From: Gordionus sp. m RMFG-2023
Taxonomy: Eukaryota > Nematomorpha > Gordioida > Chordodea > Parachordodidae
Length of the DNA: 64,000 nucleotides
Direction: 5' to 3'
Assembly: GCF_954871325.1 (NCBI RefSeq)
Contig: NC_088777.1
Span: 37,301,366-37,365,365, forward strand
Positions 25,459 through 37,072 of the stretch are shown here, one piece after another; positions within the stretch are counted from its first letter, which is position 1, and every line of letters starts with the position of its first letter. A program made the translations under genes and the position numbers. The notes under the pieces were generated by a model, which worked only from the letters and a program-made list of their open reading frames with translations, did not search any database and was not told the origin of the DNA.

Positions 25459-26088
25459 TTAGCTTTCACCTTTTCTGGTGGTAAGCTCCTTCAACATCTC
25501 TCTCCACTTTATGTTATTCGTACAATCTCTTTTATCTATTTTATACTTCTTTATATTGGCTCTAACTTTATGTGGCCCCATTGAAGTTTTGGCCTTCCTC
25601 TTTTACGTTTGCCCATCACTTCCAATCTTTCAACTTTATTTCCTATGTAGTTCATAGGCCTTCTCATTGTGTGCCCATACCACCTAAGTCTGTTTACCAT
25701 TAACTTAGTCTTAATGGGCACTACCTTTAAACTATTTAGTATTCTTGAACTGCGCACCTTATCCTTTCTTGTTACCCCAGCAATCATCCTCAGCATTCTC
25801 ATCTCCATAGTTTGTAGACTTCTCTCGTCTGATTCTTTGGTTGGCCATGTTTCCGAACTATATAGAATAGTTGGTTGTACTATGGAACTGTAAATATTTC
25901 CCTTTAATTTGTGTGGGATTCTTTTGTCAAATAGCACTCCAGATAAAGATCTCCACTTTAACCACCCTTGATTAATCTTATTCTTTATCTCTTTTTCTAT
26001 TGTGCCGTTTGTTTGTATAGTGGAGCCCAAATATTTGCAGCTTTCAATTGCGGATATCTGCCAATCATTTATATCAATACTCTCCGTT
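25459..26088 (-). pseudogene. LINE ORF C-terminal domain
   Basis: Continues the LINE ORF after the frameshift: SCKYLGSTIQTNG, SIVQPTILYSSETWP, MRMLRMIAGVTRKDKV, LRWYGHTMRR and KRKRGRPKLQW, the standard tail of RTE-like ORFs. A second frameshift near 25,590 separates the last block (KVRANIKKYKIDKRDCTN...WREMLKEL), which ends at a TAA at 25459-25461, immediately before the poly(A) tail. Two frameshifts in about 1.5 kb mean the copy is dead but young. Confidence 0.85.
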
Positions 26089-27027
26089 TCATCTCCTCCT
26101 ACCTATCACCATATACTCCGTCTTTTCTCTATTTACTTTTAATCCGTGCGTTTCTAGGATATTTATCCAATTCACTAACCTTTCTTTCATTTCATCCTTG
26201 GATTCGGCAAGTATCACAATATCATCTGCAAATATCATATTCCACGGGACTGTTTGAGGTATAGACTGTGCTAATACATCTATTACTGTAATGAAGAGAA
26301 GTGGGCTGAGAGCCGACCCTTGATGAACTCCTTCGGCTATTGTGAAGCCTGCTGAAGTACCTGTTGTGCTACGGACCATTGTTGTATGTCCCATATACAT
26401 ATCCTCTATTATTCTTATATATTTTTCGGGAACTTTTTTGTGGCGTAGCGCCCACCAGATAAGTTTTCTTGGGATTCTATCGAAGGCCTTTTCTAGATCG
26501 AGAAAGACCATGTGTAGCTTTTTGTTCTTTTCCCTGTATTTTTCACTCATTTGCCTAATTGCATGGATAGCATCGGTTGTTGATCTTCCAGGCATAAAGC
26601 CAAACTGTGTCTCTCCTATTTCGATTATATCATCTCTTAATCTTTTTTCTATTATTTTTTCGTATAGTTTTAGACAGTGTGACATTAGTTTTATGCCCCT
26701 GTAATTTTGACAATTGTGTGGATCCCCTTTATTTTTGAAGATAGGAACTAGATAGCTCTGCCTCCATTTTTGGGGGACCCCTTCATTTCCAAGTATTTTA
26801 TTGTACAGATTTGTGAGGAGATGTATTCCATCATCTCCTAGTGCTTTAAGGCTTTCTATTGGAATATCGTCTGGACCCCTAGCTTTGTTGTTTTTCATAT
26901 GCTTGAGGCATGTGATTATTTCTTGTTCTGTTATAGGTTGTACAAGGTTTTGACAAGGGGAGTGTTCGTCGAGATGCAATATGTGGGAATTAAAGTTGAG
27001 AAGCTCCTGAAAATATTCTTTCCATCT
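26089..27027 (-). pseudogene. LINE reverse transcriptase, N-terminally truncated
   Basis: The open frame starts at the truncation (RWKEYFQELLNF) and runs through the blocks of a non-LTR reverse transcriptase: LKHMKNNKARGPDDIPIE, NYRGIKLMS, QFGFMPGRSTTDAI, LDLEKAFDRIP, GVHQGSALSPLLF and the catalytic FADDIVIL, then LKVNREKTEYM. All expected aspartates (D in LDLEKAFD, DD in FADD) are present. The upstream apurinic-type endonuclease is lost to 5' truncation. A frameshift near 26,090 separates this part from the C-terminal part. It resembles the LINE ORFs often annotated in animals as craniofacial-development-protein-2-like; that similarity is from memory. Confidence 0.9.
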
Positions 27028-27042
27028 ATCACATTTATAAAT

Positions 27043-28605
27043 AATGGATAAAAATTCATTAAATGTTAATTTTTCTTGGAAAAATAAATTGTTCTTAATC
27101 TCATTTAAAAGATTTGGAAAAAGTTAAAAAATTATAAATTTTAATATATGTTATGTAAATGTAATGTTTAATATAGAACATCATATCATTTCTACTAATA
27201 TAAGCATATAAGTTAAGAAAAGTAAGAAAATTTTTTTTTAAAATTTAATATGAAGAAAATAAAACAACATTTATATGCAAATGAAAAAAGAAAGATTTAA
27301 AAATTATTTTGTTTTTTGTGTTTTCCAGCTCATAAATTTCTATAATTAAAATAACATGGCAACTAAATGTTTAAAAATAGAATGTGATCCTTCCTTGAGA
27401 AGTTGTTTGGGCATCATAAATAGGTGACAATAAATGATAAATATAATCCTTAGATTCCTGACTTATGGAGTGTAATATATATTATAACATATTTAAAATT
27501 TATTCATTAAGAGTAGGCCACTGATTTTTAAAATTACTTAGTATAATTAACATTGTATTATTTTGAAATTACAACTTGCTCATTATTTACAATACGTGTA
27601 ATTTAAAAAAAATAAATTAAAACGTATTCAATCCCAAAAATATTTGGTAATAATATTATTCATGTCCAAAAAATTGGTTGTTTTATTATTATTTTACTTT
27701 TATGTGGATAATTTATTTATTATATTTAAATCCTGAAGCAACTGTAAAAGTGGGGCAAAAATCGCAGCCCACGACGGCTGCGATTTTTGCCCCACATATA
27801 CAGTTGGAAACTTCACTTACTTAAAAATCTTGATTATTTCATTGATTTTATTTACTTTATTATTCAACGAGGTGAATGAAATTTTTATTTATCTCCTCAA
27901 AATATTAAAAATTTTATAGAAAGATTAGATTATATGAAAAAATAATGGCTTTATCGACAAATAGCTATGCTTAACATATTTTTTATGATAAAAGGTACCC
28001 GTGATCTTCATATCTTGCATTAATTCTTGCACCCATATCTGCATTGTTTTCACTAGGACATTAGTCTGATTGGAAGAAGATGCGGCAGAATAAAAAAAAA
28101 AATCTAATCTCCAGTTTATGTAATATAATGTGGAAAACTAAAAATGTTAATTGTCATTTGCTTCTATTACATTAAAGTTGTTTAATATAATACAAATTTA
28201 TAGAATATTTTATTTTTTTTTGAAAAAAATTGTAATTTTATTTGCATAATATAAATTATCTGTATCATGGCCAAAATAAAATAAAATAAAATTGATAATT
28301 TAAAATTTTTTCATATATACGGCAGAGGGAGTTTCTTGATTCTTTTTCAAGGATCATACAGTATAGGGGTAAGTAGATTTTTATTGCAAAAATGAGTAAA
28401 AGTAAATGAAGATGATCTGAAAATCGATCTTCATATATTAATTATAAAGTTAAAAAGGGGATAACCAAAAATTATGTAAATAATTTTAAAGTATTGAAAA
28501 ATTTCAGAGGGGCTTTTGACTAAAAAAAATTGATCGCTTTAAAGGGGGGTTCTGTAGGATGCTTATCAGAGGGTAATGATAAATTAAAGGTTAGTTTATC
28601 ATTAG
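27043..28605. other. AT-rich spacer
   Basis: Non-coding by eye. Its one outstanding structure is the GC-rich hairpin at 27739-27806. Confidence 0.45.
27739..27806. repeat. Near-perfect hairpin, 31-bp stem, 6-nt loop
   Basis: Arms 27739-27769 and 27776-27806 are inverse copies with 29 of 31 positions matching. The inner 20 bp (GTGGGGCAAAAATCGCAGCC) match perfectly and the loop is CACGAC. The GC-rich stem stands in very AT-rich DNA. It could be a tiny foldback element left from two transposon termini, or an expressed stem-loop. No gene or TSD marks it, so function is unknown. Confidence 0.92.
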
Positions 28606-30296
28606 CAGTGGCGTATCCAGGATTTTCCTATAGGGGGGGGGGATATTTGGGGGCTTTGCCCCCAAACCCCCTTTGGCCAGCTTTTTCCTCACCTTCGGCC
28701 GGGTCATATCTTTGAGCTATTCTTTTAAATTATTCATAATTCAATAATAATTATATTAATATTTTTAACTTTTATTTGAATTACTTTTATAAATTAATTA
28801 TTTAAGAAATTTTTTTTTTTAATTTTTAAATTTAACATTTATTAATAAAAATTAAATCTGACAAAATGATAGTATAAAAATAAAATCATGTCCAAAACAT
28901 AGAAAATTCAAGAAATTTAACAAACAAGGACTTCATAATACAAAGTATAATAATAGATATAATGGAAATATAATAAATGCAAATGATTATATGAAGAAGG
29001 GGGGGGGGATTTCAAATAATTTAGGGAAGAAGAAGAAAATATAGATTAATCGGCTCCTCGGGGAATGAACCTATGGCATATGAAATTAGATTTTATAATC
29101 TGAATTCCTATGCGTTGACGAGTAGACGGTTTCTTTGGTCTCCTGATTTATTTACTAATTCGCGCTTATGAATATAAGAAGAAATAAAGGTTATAACCCA
29201 ATTTTTATTTTAAGTTAGGTATATTATAAATAAATTTTTTTAAAAAATATAAAATTGAAATAAATTTTACTGTCAATTTTTTTTTTATAAAATTTGCTTT
29301 GAAAACTAGCCTCAGCTTAAATTCTCATATAATATAAATATAAATTTTTTTTTATTGAAAATACTAATTGTAGTTTGTATAAAATATTGACTAGAAAATT
29401 TTTAAAAAACAAGTTTTTATAACTTATTAAATACAATATTATATAAAAAATTTATTAAATACTAGAATTATAATGCGATTTTTAATTTTCGTGGGAATTT
29501 TTTCAATTCATCAAGAATTTTCTTTGTCGTTGGAATAAAATCTCTGTGGATATTTAACAGAGCTAACCCATTTAGCCGAGAAGTAGTATTTTGTAAATAA
29601 GTTTTCAACATTCGTATATGTTGTAATAGGCAAACATGCAAGAATATTAAATACCTTCAAAATATTTGGAAATTAAGCCTCCTTATACCGATTGAGCGCA
29701 TCAATAGCCATGCTCAGGTAAAATAATAAACGTAGAATATTTATACCACAATTCGAATTCACTGATTAAATTGATTTCAGTATCAATATCATAGGAATAA
29801 AATTTTGCTAAATATTTAATTATACCAATAATGGCATCAGAAAACGAAGAAGGGTCTTTAGGTAATAAAATTTGAAGATTACCAAAGACTTGTTTTTTAT
29901 CTAAAAACCGTACTTTAATTTGTGATAAAAAAAAGTATCTAAGAATGGAATGAAATTATATATTTTATAAGATTTCGTTTGATTCAACGTCTATATAAAT
30001 ATTATGAAATATTCAACTACATTCATTCTTCCTCTCCACATTTTCCTCCAAATCAATATATTGAACCAAATCGAAATTTGGTTTTTGTAAATTTCTACAT
30101 AGTAGTGAGCTATAGGAAAATAATTTATTAATGCAACTAGCAGTAAGGACAAACTCTGCTTGATAAAAATTTTTATGGGGCATGGGGAGGAGGGGGTCGG
30201 AGGAATTTTTTTTATTATCTTAAAATAATATTTAGAAAAACAGTCAAATTTGCTATGGGGGGTGAAATTCCCCCCCCCTTAATGGTTACACGCCTG
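28606..30296 (-). mobile_element. hAT transposon, CAGTGGCG ends, 8-bp TSD
   Basis: The left end CAGTGGCGTATCCAGG and the right end (inverse CAGGCGTGTAACCATTAAGG) are flanked by an exact 8-bp repeat ATCATTAG (28598-28605 and 30297-30304). G- or C-runs follow each terminus, as in the 41400-43499 copy. A decayed transposase lies on the - strand. It is 1691 bp long and internally deleted. Confidence 0.9.
29470..30010 (-). pseudogene. hAT transposase (ZMYM1/52-kDa-repressor-like) C-terminal remnant
   Basis: On the - strand, frames in succession read YNFIPFLDTFFYHKLKY, VFGNLQILLPKD, LACLPITTYTNVENLF and finally RLNGLALLNIHRDFIPTTK. This is the order seen in the C-terminal third of hAT transposases often labelled zinc-finger-MYM-type-1 or 52-kDa-repressor-like (L-P-V-T-T...E-R-x-F-S...R-L-x-x-L-A-L-L-x-I-H). 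It is broken by several frameshifts and stops, and the N-terminal part is gone. Confidence 0.75.
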
Positions 30297-30304
30297 ATCA
30301 TTAG

Positions 30305-31864
30305 ATATAGCTAATTTGTATTGATATATTTTATTTTAAAAGAATATTTAAAATTTGCAAATGCAAAAAAATTTTTATAAAAATATTTTATATTAATTTT
30401 AAAAGTAAATTTAGATAAACAATGCTCAATTAGAGCTGATGAAAGTCACTTTAGAAAGTAACAAACCACTCATATTAGTTGGAAGGGAGGCTATCTTTCA
30501 ATTTCTGGAAGAGATGTTTGCATCTCTTTTGAAAGCGACAAGAAGTTGCAAACTAGTAAAAATAGATGAGGTACAAAATATGTGAGGTCCTTGGTAAAAT
30601 AAATGGATATTTTTATAAGGTTAACTATCTACTGAAGATATAGGCCCTTAAATGGATAAGAATTTATTATTTTATAGTGATTATAAATCATTAGTTTTTA
30701 ATTTTTTATATCCAACAATATAAAAATGCTAATACTTAATAGTAATCACAAGTTATATAAAAGTTTAATATTTTGGAAAAAGAAGATGGATAAACTTTGA
30801 TAGGCGACCACACAAGCGACTTTAATTTTAAAAATTTGCTCATAATTTTCCAATATTTTCTTTCATTTATCGCAAAAATGGGGATAGGGAGTCTTACATA
30901 TATTGAGCGGATTTTTTTGAAATTTAGAGTTTATTTTTCATGGTAATAACTAGAAATTTTCGCTTGGAAGAATTCTGCCCTTTCTTTAAAATTGCATATC
31001 TATCGTATTTCTTTTGTTATCCTTTTTTCATGCGCCAATAATATTAGATTCATTACTTTTTAAATGGTTTCTGAATAGGTAACTGAGAATAAGAATTAGG
31101 TATCATATACGCAGTTTATTATAGCAAAAAATATAAATAATTTGTAATAAATTACTGAATTGGGTAATTACATATATATAAGCATAATTTATGTAATAAC
31201 ATAAACCTTTTAAAATTATAATTCACTTAACCCCCCCCCCCCCCCCAATCAATGTTTTTGTTGAGGGATCAAAGAAATTGCCGGGGGGGGGGGGTGAGGA
31301 CTGACCCTCAAACTCATAGTCACAGTCGTGGTTTAATTTTACAAAATATCCTTAATAAAAATTTTAAATTGTTTTTTAATAATTTAAAAAAAAGAAATTT
31401 TATTTAGAGGGTTTCAGCTAAATATAATCACTTGCCTTAGCCGAAGAAAATGTTACAACTTTAAGGTTTTTAAAAAAATTATGTTAATTTATTTGTAACG
31501 ATAATCTTAAAACTTGAAATTGAAGATTAAAAAATTCCAATAATTCCTTGCTACATAATATAAAAATATGACGAATATTTTGTTATAAAAGGATTATTAA
31601 CTATTTTTTTTAAAAAATATTAATTTATCCTTATATTTGAGTATTAACTTGACACATTAATAAGAAAATATTATAATATAAAAACGAATTATGTGATAAA
31701 TATTTTCTTATTGGATTCTCATTAATTTTCATCATTCTTAAAAAATTGCTTTAAAATTACATATTTTGTTGGGGAAAAAATAAAAACAATACAGATAGTG
31801 TCACCATGAAAACAAATCATTATTCATAATTTCTACACATAAAATATTGAAAATTATTTTATTC
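30305..31864. other. Region upstream of HCN exon 1a
   Basis: No coding signal. If exon 1a is a true first exon, its promoter and 5'UTR should lie here. No TATA box or initiator can be singled out in such AT-rich sequence. The C-run/G-run pair at 31231-31294 is the only distinctive structure. Confidence 0.4.
31231..31294. repeat. Paired 16-C and 12-G tracts
   Basis: C16 at 31231-31246 and G12 at 31283-31294 are separated by 36 bases. They can pair as a GC stem on either strand or form G-quadruplex-like structures. They lie about 570 bp upstream of the first ATG of exon 1a. Confidence 0.85.
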
Positions 31865-33111
31865 ATGTTTTATCAGATAACTGAGCCTTCAAACATAAAA
31901 ATACAAAATAGTATATTAGTAAATTCCCCAACGAATTTAAATTATTCGCATTTCCCGAGCATAAATATGGCGCTGGCAAATGATATACCTCAAATTCCTA
32001 TAACTGTTAAAGGTTCTACCTCCCGTATTACCAAATCTCTACTTTCATCTTCAATATCAAGATTAAACGGCCAGGCTGATTTTGCAAACGTTAGTTCTAA
32101 GCTGGACGAAGAATGTAACACTTCCCTTATAGGGTCGGCTAACAGTTTGGGTTCACAAAAGATTTCTGATGATAATATAAAAGTGATAATCAAAGAAAAA
32201 AGTTCGTTAAACAATCTAAACCATTTTTCCTGTAATTCACCTGTCATAACAAGCGGTGCCATCAACAATATTAGAATCAATAGTAATAATAATAGCGTAA
32301 ATGAAATTAAAATCCCAAATCACCCAAAAATGAATAAGAGTAGGCGATTATGGATGACCATTCTAAAAGAAGCTAGAAGGGTGAATGTGAAAAAAGGAAT
32401 AGACCTGCTATATATGGATAATGAAAATATCAATCAGCATATAAGTAAATATAAAATCATAAATAAACATTTAAAGCGGCCCAATGCAAACGATTTTACA
32501 AACAGTTTCTTAGATAATCAACGCAAAATATCAAACGGTAAGCTAGAATGCAAAAACAATTTTCTCGATTCCGAAGAAGAAGATAACGACAATGGTATCT
32601 ACATAACTGATCTCGCACCTTCGTTTGAAATCGTAAAATACACCAATAAAAATAAAAATTCAAAGCCTAATGTCATGTCAACAATCACTACCAATGGATT
32701 TATGCCTATTAAAAGTCATCGAAAATACAACAGCAAAAATCTTAACTATTCTAAAGATGGCCCGATAACATGCGAAAAAAGCAATATCAGGGATGGGCAA
32801 AATTCTAATTGCAACTTCAATGAAAATGAATTCAAAAGTAACTCCTTAACCTCTATGCCTGACAGCAAAGATTTTGATAAACATTCCCTATATAGGGTTG
32901 AGGCGGGCTCAGCAGTTTCGTCCAATTTGAGCAGTTATTACCATGATAAAAATGTTGCAAATATGAAGAGATATATAAAATCTATATTTCAACCGGCAGA
33001 TAATAAATTGGCCATTAAGTTGTTCGGCTCCAAGAAGGCTGTTATGCAAGAAAGGATACGCCAAACACAAAGTGGACACAGTTGGGTCATTCATCCTTGT
33101 AGTCATTTCAG
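31865..33111 (+). CDS. Ih: HCN exon 1a: disordered N-terminus plus HCN domain
   Basis: Encodes about 415 residues plus two bases of an Arg codon. The first in-frame ATG is at 31865; the frame stays open upstream only to 31799, after a TAG. A T-rich stretch ending TTATCAG at 31876 could instead be a splice acceptor. Residues 1 to about 365 are hydrophilic and Asn/Ser-rich, with an acidic patch (DSEEEDNDN) and a basic block (MNKSRRLWMTILKEARR). Residues about 368-416 form the HCN domain (KRYIKSIFQPADNKLAIKLF, FGSKKAV, SWVIHPCSHFR), which in HCN channels packs between voltage sensor and C-linker. The donor is TTTCAG|GTTTAT. Joined to exon 2 it gives HFR-FYWD, as in known HCN proteins. It matches arthropod-type Ih more closely than exon 1b does. 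Confidence 0.93.
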
Positions 33112-33839
33112 GTTTATCTAATTGGAAATATGTTTAAAATACTATTTAAAACAAAGAATTAAGTAGATAAGGGATTTTAGAGGATATGGATGCATTCATC
33201 GTAGCTATATTTTGCTAGGGGGGAGCATTATGAGGTAGGTGTTTTCCATAAATTTTTTGGAAGCCTTTAGGTCTATATATTGCAGATCTTTGGCCATGTT
33301 ACATTTCTAAAGATTAATTTTGGTTTTCCATTTTGTTAATTTTTTTTTGAATTTTAGTCATTATTTTAAAAAATTATTAACATTACTTATTTTTCTTTCA
33401 AATTTGTGTTTATGGTGATATATTGTATAGATAGGGGGGGGTTATTAGCTTAAAATGATATTCACAAGAATAGGCCAATTACTAAGGGGAGAGAATTTCC
33501 CATTGCATTCCCTCTGACTAGGCCTATAGGTGAATTAGATAAGGGAGGCTAAAGATGCTGTCAGACCTTTGAGATATTAACCAAAAATGTATAGCTGAAT
33601 AAGATACATAAATAATTCTATAATAATTTCGCGCATTCCACAAACATTTTAAAAACAAATTTAAAGGGTATCACTTTAAATGTTTTAACATTTTTACTAA
33701 TAAATCTTTGTCATAATAGTTTAATATCAATTCTAAATAATAATATAATCTCTCTCTATTTTATTGTATAAATAGCTGATAGCCCGTCAAGAATAATGGG
33801 AATCAGAATTTTCTTCTTATTTTAATTGCTTATATATGA

Positions 33840-34140
33840 TACCTATATAATCTTCTTTTGATACCCTCAGTATTTTATGCCCGTTAAAATATCTCTGACC
33901 AACAATGCCAAGATCCTATCACTTAGAGTGATATATTACATTACAGACAAACGATATTTTGATCACCTAATTATTTGATGCCCATATCAATATTTTGTGT
34001 TTATAAAAATATTCCGGACCCCTTATGACATTAGGTAATATTAAAATTATAGTCAAAAATATTTTAATTACCTTTTTTGATTCTTATATCAATATTTTGT
34101 GTTGATAAAAATTTTCCTGACGCCTCTCCCCCTCTCCGTG
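33840..34140. repeat. Diverged roughly 110-bp repeat units
   Basis: The block GATGCCCATATCAATATTTTG followed by AAAATATTCC-like wording recurs about 110 bp later (GATTCTTATATCAATATTTTG). A looser unit stands before them, and single units reappear near 36,615 and perhaps 35,955. Probably a degraded tandem array. Confidence 0.5.
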
Positions 34141-34459
34141 GTCCCTACACTTTCTGAGTGATGGAAGCAGATATTCCCCTGAAAAGTACACCATCCCCTC
34201 CAAAAAAAACAGTTAATTATTTTTTAACACCCTTTCAGCAGTCCATGAGGTAGTAAGAAATATAGAATTGATAAATTAAGGAAAGTAGAAAAATTTTAAA
34301 GTAAACCATAAGGTAAATAAACAAATTCCAGGTCTAAATCATAAGTTTCAGAATCATCATCATCATCATCAGAAGAAGATAAATAATGTATTAATAATTT
34401 TAATAAAATATATTTTTAATTCTCAGAATCGGACAAATCTTTAGATCCTTTAACCTCCA

Positions 34460-35340
34460 GGTCATGTGTAATAATTACATCCCTCGTTTTAGTTATAAGA
34501 TGAATATTTCGAAACTTAGACATTTTTTCAAAAACTTAACTTGAATTTAAATGGTAAAATTCACAGATTCCTCAATATCATTCTTAACGAATGTCTTTTC
34601 AGCCATTACCTTTGGTATAAAAAAATGATTGCAAGCATAAACTGGTTTTCTACCTTTTGGTTTATCATCTTCTCCAGCAATATTTAAACGAGCCATCGAG
34701 AATTTATTAAAAGGTTTTAAAGGAGTAGATTATTATTTAGATAATATTATAATAACCGGAAAAAATAGAGCGAAACACTAAACAAATTTAAAAAAGGTAC
34801 TAATATGTCTACACAAAAATGGAATCGAGCTAAGGATAGAAAAATGTAAATTTTTCAAACAAACTGTCGAATATTTAAGACACAATATTTAAAAATACGG
34901 GATTATAACTAAAGAAAAAAATACTGAGGTAGTAAAAAAAGCACCAGAATCAACAAACTTAAAACAATTAGAGTCATTTCTAGGGTCAGCAATATACTTC
35001 AAAATTTTGCAGACAAAACCAAGCATCCGAGAAAAATTATAGCCAAATAGGAGAAGCTCTTGTCATCATATTTGGGTTACAAAATTCAAAGAATTTATAT
35101 ATGAAAAAAATTTCACATTACAAACAGATCACAAGCCATTAATGAGTTTATTTCATCCAAGAAAAGATATACTAACAACATCTACTGCCAGAATACAAAG
35201 ATGAGCATTATTATTAGCAGGTTACCAATATGAATTAGAATTCAAAAATAGTCAATAACTAGCCAATGCTGATATGCTATCTCGATTACCTATACAGGGA
35301 ACCACAGTATAAAAAGAAACACTAGATCAAATATAGGTGA
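34460..35340 (+). mobile_element. Ty3/gypsy LTR-retrotransposon fossil (Pol part)
   Basis: A fossil fragment of Pol covering part of the reverse transcriptase and the RNase H region of a Ty3/gypsy element, in the same orientation as the HCN gene. It is broken in several places. No LTRs, gag or integrase were recognised beside it. The amount of decay and loss of both ends suggest an old insertion. Confidence 0.8.
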
Positions 35341-36160
35341 GAGAACAATCACCTTTAAATGCAAGCGAATTGAAAAATACAATGCAAGATGTTACTCTCT
35401 AAAGTATACAAGTATACAATAGATGGATGGCCAATAAACTATGATACATGTTTAAGAGTATAGATAAAGAAAAGAGAAATTCACAACAGAGGGAGTTTGT
35501 TTACTGTGGAGAACTAAATGATAATACCGCAACAATACCGGAATTACTTCTATTCGTTACAATTTTAATAATGTCTTTAAAAGCTATTATTTCGAAGCTT
35601 TTCTTTATATCGTTAAAATTTAGCCCACCATGTCTTTTTTCTAATATGATCAGTCCATTATCATCTCTTATATTATACCACAATTATTAATTAAGTATTT
35701 GCATTTTTTTTGGTTAATATTTTTGGGCATATTTTGAAATTGGAAAATAATTTTATGAGACATGAAATCTTATGGTTATAAATGGGTGTGGTAAAACAAA
35801 AAATGAAATAAAATTTAAAAAAACAGTTGCTTCGGACCCTTCTTTTGTTGTAGGGGCCACTGCCCCCTCCCCACCCTACTTAAGTAAATAAGAAAACCTC
35901 TTTAGAGTGATAATGATCATTATAATCTAAAAATATTCCAATGAACTTTTATTTTGTACTCATATCAAATTTTTAGTTTTTACTACTCCCCCCCCCCTCT
36001 CCAGACCAAGTCCAACCCATTAAGATCAAAAGCGATCACTATTATTTCAGTTAAAATATTTTTTATTTATCTTTTATTTGATAACAAATTTTTAATACCC
36101 CCCCCCCCCCCCCTTCCCCCCTTCCCCAAGTTCAACTCATGAACACAAAGACTTTGAATT

Positions 36161-36571
36161 AGTGATCCATCGGACATAATTCTTTAAGCCCTGTCCGTTT
36201 TAGAAATTTGTTTGGCCCGGCATGATATCGAACAAAAAAAAATTTACCTGTCGCGAAAAGCCCGCCCCCCCCCCAAATTTTTTTATATTTTTCCACCATG
36301 TCTTGCCTGAATTTTTTAAATATAGAAAAATTTATTATTTTAAAATTACTACAAATATAAAATATTAGCTATTAGCACCTATTTTTTGCAAAAATTTTAA
36401 AATATATCTATTTATTCCACAAAATTGAGTGATATCATATTTAAAAATTTACGACTTACCAGGCCAGATTTTTTAAAAAAAAGGCTTGACACAGCCCGAA
36501 GAAATTATTTTATAAAATAAACGGCTCGAAACCCTTTTGAGCTGGTTACGGGCCGGGATTGGGAGATCTCT
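36161..36571. mobile_element. TCTGCA-type hAT MITE, degraded
   Basis: The left end TAGTGATCCATCGGAC and the right end (inverse TAGAGATCTCCCAATCCCGG) match the family of 8108-8475 in layout, with GC-rich subterminal blocks (GGCCCGGC). No TSD survives. A C-run lies inside. Confidence 0.6.
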
Positions 36572-37072
36572 ACATATTATTACAGTCAAAAAATATATAA
36601 TAAACTTTTATTTGATTCCCATATCTATATTTTGTGTTAGCAATAATATTACTAATTCTTAAAGGTCTGGACTCGTCCATTAAGGGGGAGAGTGTAACCA
36701 GAGGGGTAGAACATTTGATTAGCTATCGATTGATACCCATATTGGACATATCTACCCTTATAAAGTCAAGAAAAAGCAACTAGATTAATATATAATCATA
36801 TGATGGATAATAAATTATTTTGGAAAATATTGGTATAATGAATATCATTGGAAGAAATTGGTATAAGGAATATCATTGGATATTCCTACAAATAATACTA
36901 TTGGATAAATATGATTGACATTTATTGATGATTATATAAATAGATGGACAATGTTTGTGTTAATTTAAATAAATGTTGGGTCCTACGTTGGGTATTATCG
37001 GAGCCTTATATTTTTTATTAAATAAACAAACTATATCTCTAAGAACGTTAAAAGCTACAAGTTTAGCTAATT

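Larger units (their letters stand above)
25429..27027 (-). mobile_element. 5'-truncated RTE-like LINE with 15-bp TSD and poly(A) tail
   Basis: A 1599-bp insertion on the - strand. Its 3' end is an A-rich tail (T-rich at 25429-25458 on the + strand). Its 5' end is cut inside the reverse-transcriptase ORF. An exact 15-bp direct repeat ATCACATTTATAAAT lies at 25414-25428 and 27028-27042, the signature of target-primed reverse transcription. The endonuclease domain and 5' region are missing. The exact TSD and long open frames indicate a rather recent insertion, and hence recent activity of the parent family. Confidence 0.93.

Noticed and set aside
25669-26704. Several + strand open frames of 70-120 codons
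   Set aside because: They are antisense shadows of the - strand LINE, which has clear reverse-transcriptase motifs.
34547-34696. A 49-codon open frame on the - strand that looks gene-like
   Set aside because: It is exactly antisense to the Ty3/gypsy reverse-transcriptase fossil on the + strand, whose family motifs explain the sequence.
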